Shown here: positions 6,444 through 8,668 of the stretch, in pieces | Numbering within the stretch: the stretch's first letter is position 1 | Layout of the letters: every line of letters begins with the position of its first letter | Assembly: GCA_964566545.1 (NCBI GenBank) | Contig: CAZMIX010000078.1 | Location: 1-8,668, forward strand | From: JAEYFP01 sp964566545 | GTDB taxonomy: Bacteria; Bacillota; Clostridia; Lachnospirales; Lachnospiraceae | Reading direction: 5' to 3' | DNA: 8,668 bases | Program-made: the position numbers and the translations under genes | The notes under the pieces: generated by a model | Told to the model about the DNA's origin: nothing | Databases searched by the model: none | The model's input: the letters and a program-made list of their open reading frames with translations, nothing else

Positions 6444-6463
6444 ACAAATTTAAATTGTATACT
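6444..6463 (+). promoter_or_regulatory. imperfect palindrome and -10-like element upstream of copA
   Basis: ACAAATTTAAATTGT (6444-6458) is an odd-length dyad with one mismatched pair (6448/6454), and it abuts TATACT (6458-6463), a possible -10. No good -35 is at the right distance, so a regulator-dependent promoter is possible. The surrounding spacer is under 20% GC, which makes chance palindromes likely. It is not the TACAnnTGTA box of CopY. Confidence 0.25.
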
Positions 6464-6492
6464 GTGATCATTAAAGATAAGGAGTAAACCAT

Positions 6493-8668
6493 ATGCAAAC
6501 ACAGACATTACCAATCGGCGGTATGACCTGCGCGGCTTGTGCGGCTCGGGTGCAGAAAGCCATATCGAAGTTAGATGGTACGGAGAACGTGGTAGTAAAC
6601 TTCGCTACCGAGAAAGCGTCGTTCTCCTACGATCCCGACAAGCTGCGGTTGGCGGCGGTCAAGGAAGCAGTTGTCAAGGCAGGCTACAAAATTCTTGATC
6701 CAATAAGCGCGGACGAAGACAGAGCCCGCAGGGAAAAGGCTATCCGTGTGCTGCGGACAAAGTTTATCGTGTCCGCCGTGTTCGCCCTGCCGCTCCTGTA
6801 CATCGCAATGGCGCCGATGATCAATTTCATCCGCCTTCCGTTCCCGTGGGCGCTTGACCCAATGACATTCCCGCTGTTATATGCGATAGTCGAGATCATT
6901 CTCGTTATTCCATGCGTTATCGTAGGATACAGATTCTACACGGTCGGCTTCAAGGCTCTGTTTATGCGAAGTCCGAATATGGACAGCCTGATAGCCGTGG
7001 GAACAACGGCAGCAGTCATATACAGCGTGTGGAACACCTTCCAAATCGCCGCGGGTAATTTCGGCGCGGTGGATCGTTTGTACTTTGAAACGGCAGGTGT
7101 GATTATTACGCTGATTCTGCTCGGCAAGTCACTCGAAGCGAGAGCCAAGGGGCGCACAAGCGAGGCCATCAAGAGGCTGATGGGACTTCAGCCGAAAACA
7201 GCCATTGTAATCGGTCCGGACGGTACAGAGCATGAAATCCTGATTGACGACGTGGAGATTAACGACATTCTGCTTGTCAAGCCCGGATCAAAAATTCCCG
7301 TAGACGGCGTGGTGGTCGAGGGACACAGCGCTGTTGACGAAAGTATGCTGACGGGCGAGAGCCTTCCTGTAGACAAAAAAGTGGGCGATCCGCTCTACAC
7401 CGCTACGATTAACGCAAACGGCGCTCTGAAATTCAGAGCCGAAAAAGTCGGCAGTGAAACCGCTCTCGCCCAGATCATCAAGCTTGTGGAAGATGCACAG
7501 GGAAGCAAGGCTCCGATTGCCGCGCTTGCCGACAAGGTTTCCGGCATGTTCGTGCCGATCGTGATCGCGATAGCGGTTGTTGCCGGTGCAGCGTGGTTCA
7601 TTGCCACACGCGACTTGGAACACTCGCTGACGATATTCGTATCAATCCTCGTAATTGCCTGCCCGTGTGCTTTGGGGCTTGCCACGCCGACGGCAATCAT
7701 GGTCGGCACAGGCAAGGGCGCGGAAAACGGCATTTTGATCAAGGACGGCGAAGCTCTTGAAACCGCTCACAAAGTGGAAACCATCGTATTTGATAAAACC
7801 GGGACAATTACCGAGGGCAAGCCGAAAGTCACCGACGTAATAGGCGGGGATACTGGCAGCGATGAGCTGCTTCGCATTGCCGCAAGTGTGGAGAAGCTGT
7901 CTGAACACCCTCTCGGTCTTGCGGTAGTCGAAGCGGCGGCAGCAATTTATGAAGCGACAGAGTTTCAATCTGTTACGGGGATGGGCGTTCAGGCGATTGT
8001 AAACGGAAAATTAGTTAAAGTCGGACGGGCGGCTTACACCAATGCCGACAAGTCTGTGGGCGACAAGCTTGCCGAAGAAGGCAAAACCCCGCTGTTTGTA
8101 TCAATTGATGACAATTATGCCGGAGTAATCGCTGTCGCCGACACGGTGAAGCCGTCAAGCAGGTCGGCAATCGAGAAGCTGCACGAACTCGGTATCACGG
8201 TCGCAATGATTACGGGCGATAACACGAAAACTGCCGCCGCCATCGCAAAACAGGTCGGCATTGATAAAGTCCTCGCCGAGGTTCTTCCGCAGGATAAGGC
8301 GAACGAGGTCAGGAAGCTTCAAGCAGAGGGCAAGCGGGTGGCTATGGTCGGTGACGGAATAAACGACGCGCCCGCGCTTGCTCAGGCCGACATCGGCATC
8401 GCGATCGGCAGCGGCACGGATGTGGCAATGGAGAGTGCGGACATCGTACTGATGCGTTCCGATCTGAACGACGTGCCGACGGCAATCAAGCTCTCCAAGG
8501 CAACGATCCGTAATATCAAGCAAAATCTGTTCTGGGCGTTTGGATACAATGTAATCGGCATCCCAATTGCGGCAGGCCTGCTGTACATTTTAGGCGGTCC
8601 TTTGCTGAATCCGATATTTGCTGCGGCGGCGATGAGCCTGTCGAGCGTTTCGGTATTGACAAACGCAT
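6493..8668 (+). CDS. copA: copper-exporting P1B-type ATPase, CopA (3' end cut by window)
   Basis: Inner-membrane pump that exports Cu(I) from the cytoplasm using ATP. The frame is open from ATG 6493 to the window end (725 complete codons). One N-terminal metal-binding domain (about residues 3-68) carries GMTCAAC with Cys13 and Cys16. Then follow the actuator motif TGES (287-290), the membrane metal site CPC (Cys390-Pro-Cys392), the phosphorylation site DKTGT (Asp434), the SEHPL nucleotide-binding motif (His472-Pro473) and the hinge GDGINDAP (from 620). FGYN in the seventh helix and MSLSSVSVLTNA in the eighth are the Cu(I)-selective P1B-1 signatures, favouring copper over zinc or cadmium. Only a short C-terminal tail should be missing. 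TAAGGAG ends at 6484, 8 bases before the ATG. GC content is about 60% in a counted stretch (7501-7620), well above its neighbours. No copZ or csoR is visible. Confidence 0.95.
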   Translation, partial: MQTQTLPIGGMTCAACAARVQKAISKLDGTENVVVNFATEKASFSYDPDKLRLAAVKEAVVKAGYKILDPISADEDRARREKAIRVLRTKFIVSAVFALPLLYIAMAPMINFIRLPFPWALDPMTFPLLYAIVEIILVIPCVIVGYRFYTVGFKALFMRSPNMDSLIAVGTTAAVIYSVWNTFQIAAGNFGAVDRLYFETAGVIITLILLGKSLEARAKGRTSEAIKRLMGLQPKTAIVIGPDGTEHEILIDDVEINDILLVKPGSKIPVDGVVVEGHSAVDESMLTGESLPVDKKVGDPLYTATINANGALKFRAEKVGSETALAQIIKLVEDAQGSKAPIAALADKVSGMFVPIVIAIAVVAGAAWFIATRDLEHSLTIFVSILVIACPCALGLATPTAIMVGTGKGAENGILIKDGEALETAHKVETIVFDKTGTITEGKPKVTDVIGGDTGSDELLRIAASVEKLSEHPLGLAVVEAAAAIYEATEFQSVTGMGVQAIVNGKLVKVGRAAYTNADKSVGDKLAEEGKTPLFVSIDDNYAGVIAVADTVKPSSRSAIEKLHELGITVAMITGDNTKTAAAIAKQVGIDKVLAEVLPQDKANEVRKLQAEGKRVAMVGDGINDAPALAQADIGIAIGSGTDVAMESADIVLMRSDLNDVPTAIKLSKATIRNIKQNLFWAFGYNVIGIPIAAGLLYILGGPLLNPIFAAAAMSLSSVSVLTNA

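Noticed and set aside
6684..8588. Several minus-strand open frames of 60-120 codons.
   Set aside because: All lie inside copA, whose motifs are intact across the whole stretch; they are shadows of a GC-rich gene.
1..8668. CRISPR arrays, tRNA/rRNA genes, insertion sequences or phage genes.
   Set aside because: No repeat-spacer pattern, tRNA cloverleaf sequence, transposase motif or terminal repeats were seen on reading both strands.

Overview
This window reads like chromosomal DNA of a low-to-moderate GC Firmicute, most likely a Clostridia-class anaerobe. The evidence is the long RsmH form with a basic N-terminal tail, the LytTR + DUF3021 gene pair, a DUF3788 domain, strong AGGAGG-type ribosome binding sites and TATAAT promoters. 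It comes from a draft assembly: exactly 100 Ns (6020-6119) mark a scaffold gap whose true size is probably unknown.

Layout, left to right. (1) 80-1129 (+): a 16S rRNA m4C1402 methyltransferase of the RsmH family, outside any cell-division cluster. (2) 1345-2649 (+): a four-helix membrane anchor joined to an alpha/beta hydrolase of the PAF-acetylhydrolase type. (3) 2775-3221 and 3218-3652 (+): a LytTR DNA-binding protein and a DUF3021 four-helix membrane protein, translationally coupled by ATGA and served by a near-consensus promoter. (4) 3644-4318 (-): a short QueG-like protein with two [4Fe-4S] clusters, divergent from (5) 4527-5405 (+), a LysR-type regulator. The region between them holds an inverted repeat whose two arms look like back-to-back -35 elements, and a textbook T-N11-A LysR box. 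(6) 5402-6279 (-): one gene split by the gap, with an AraC-type helix-turn-helix start, the tail of a GyrI-like effector-binding domain and a C-terminal DUF3788 domain. (7) 6493 to the window end (+): a copper-exporting P1B-type ATPase (CopA), nearly complete, divergent from the AraC gene.

The window is mainly a row of small sensing and regulatory units (LytTR/DUF3021, LysR with a redox protein, AraC fusion with a metal pump). Genes are tightly packed, with two convergent tail overlaps (3644-3652 and 5402-5405). Base composition is uneven. Within rsmH the GC content jumps from about 25-30% to about 48% near position 570-600. copA reaches about 60% in a counted sample, against about 40% in the LysR gene and under 20% in the spacer just before copA.

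I do not see a clearly new multi-gene system. The items most worth a second look are the AraC-GyrI-DUF3788 fusion across the gap, the LytTR/DUF3021 module beside a membrane-anchored hydrolase, the symmetric LysR/QueG-like control region, and the mosaic composition of rsmH. No RNA genes, CRISPR arrays or insertion sequences were found.
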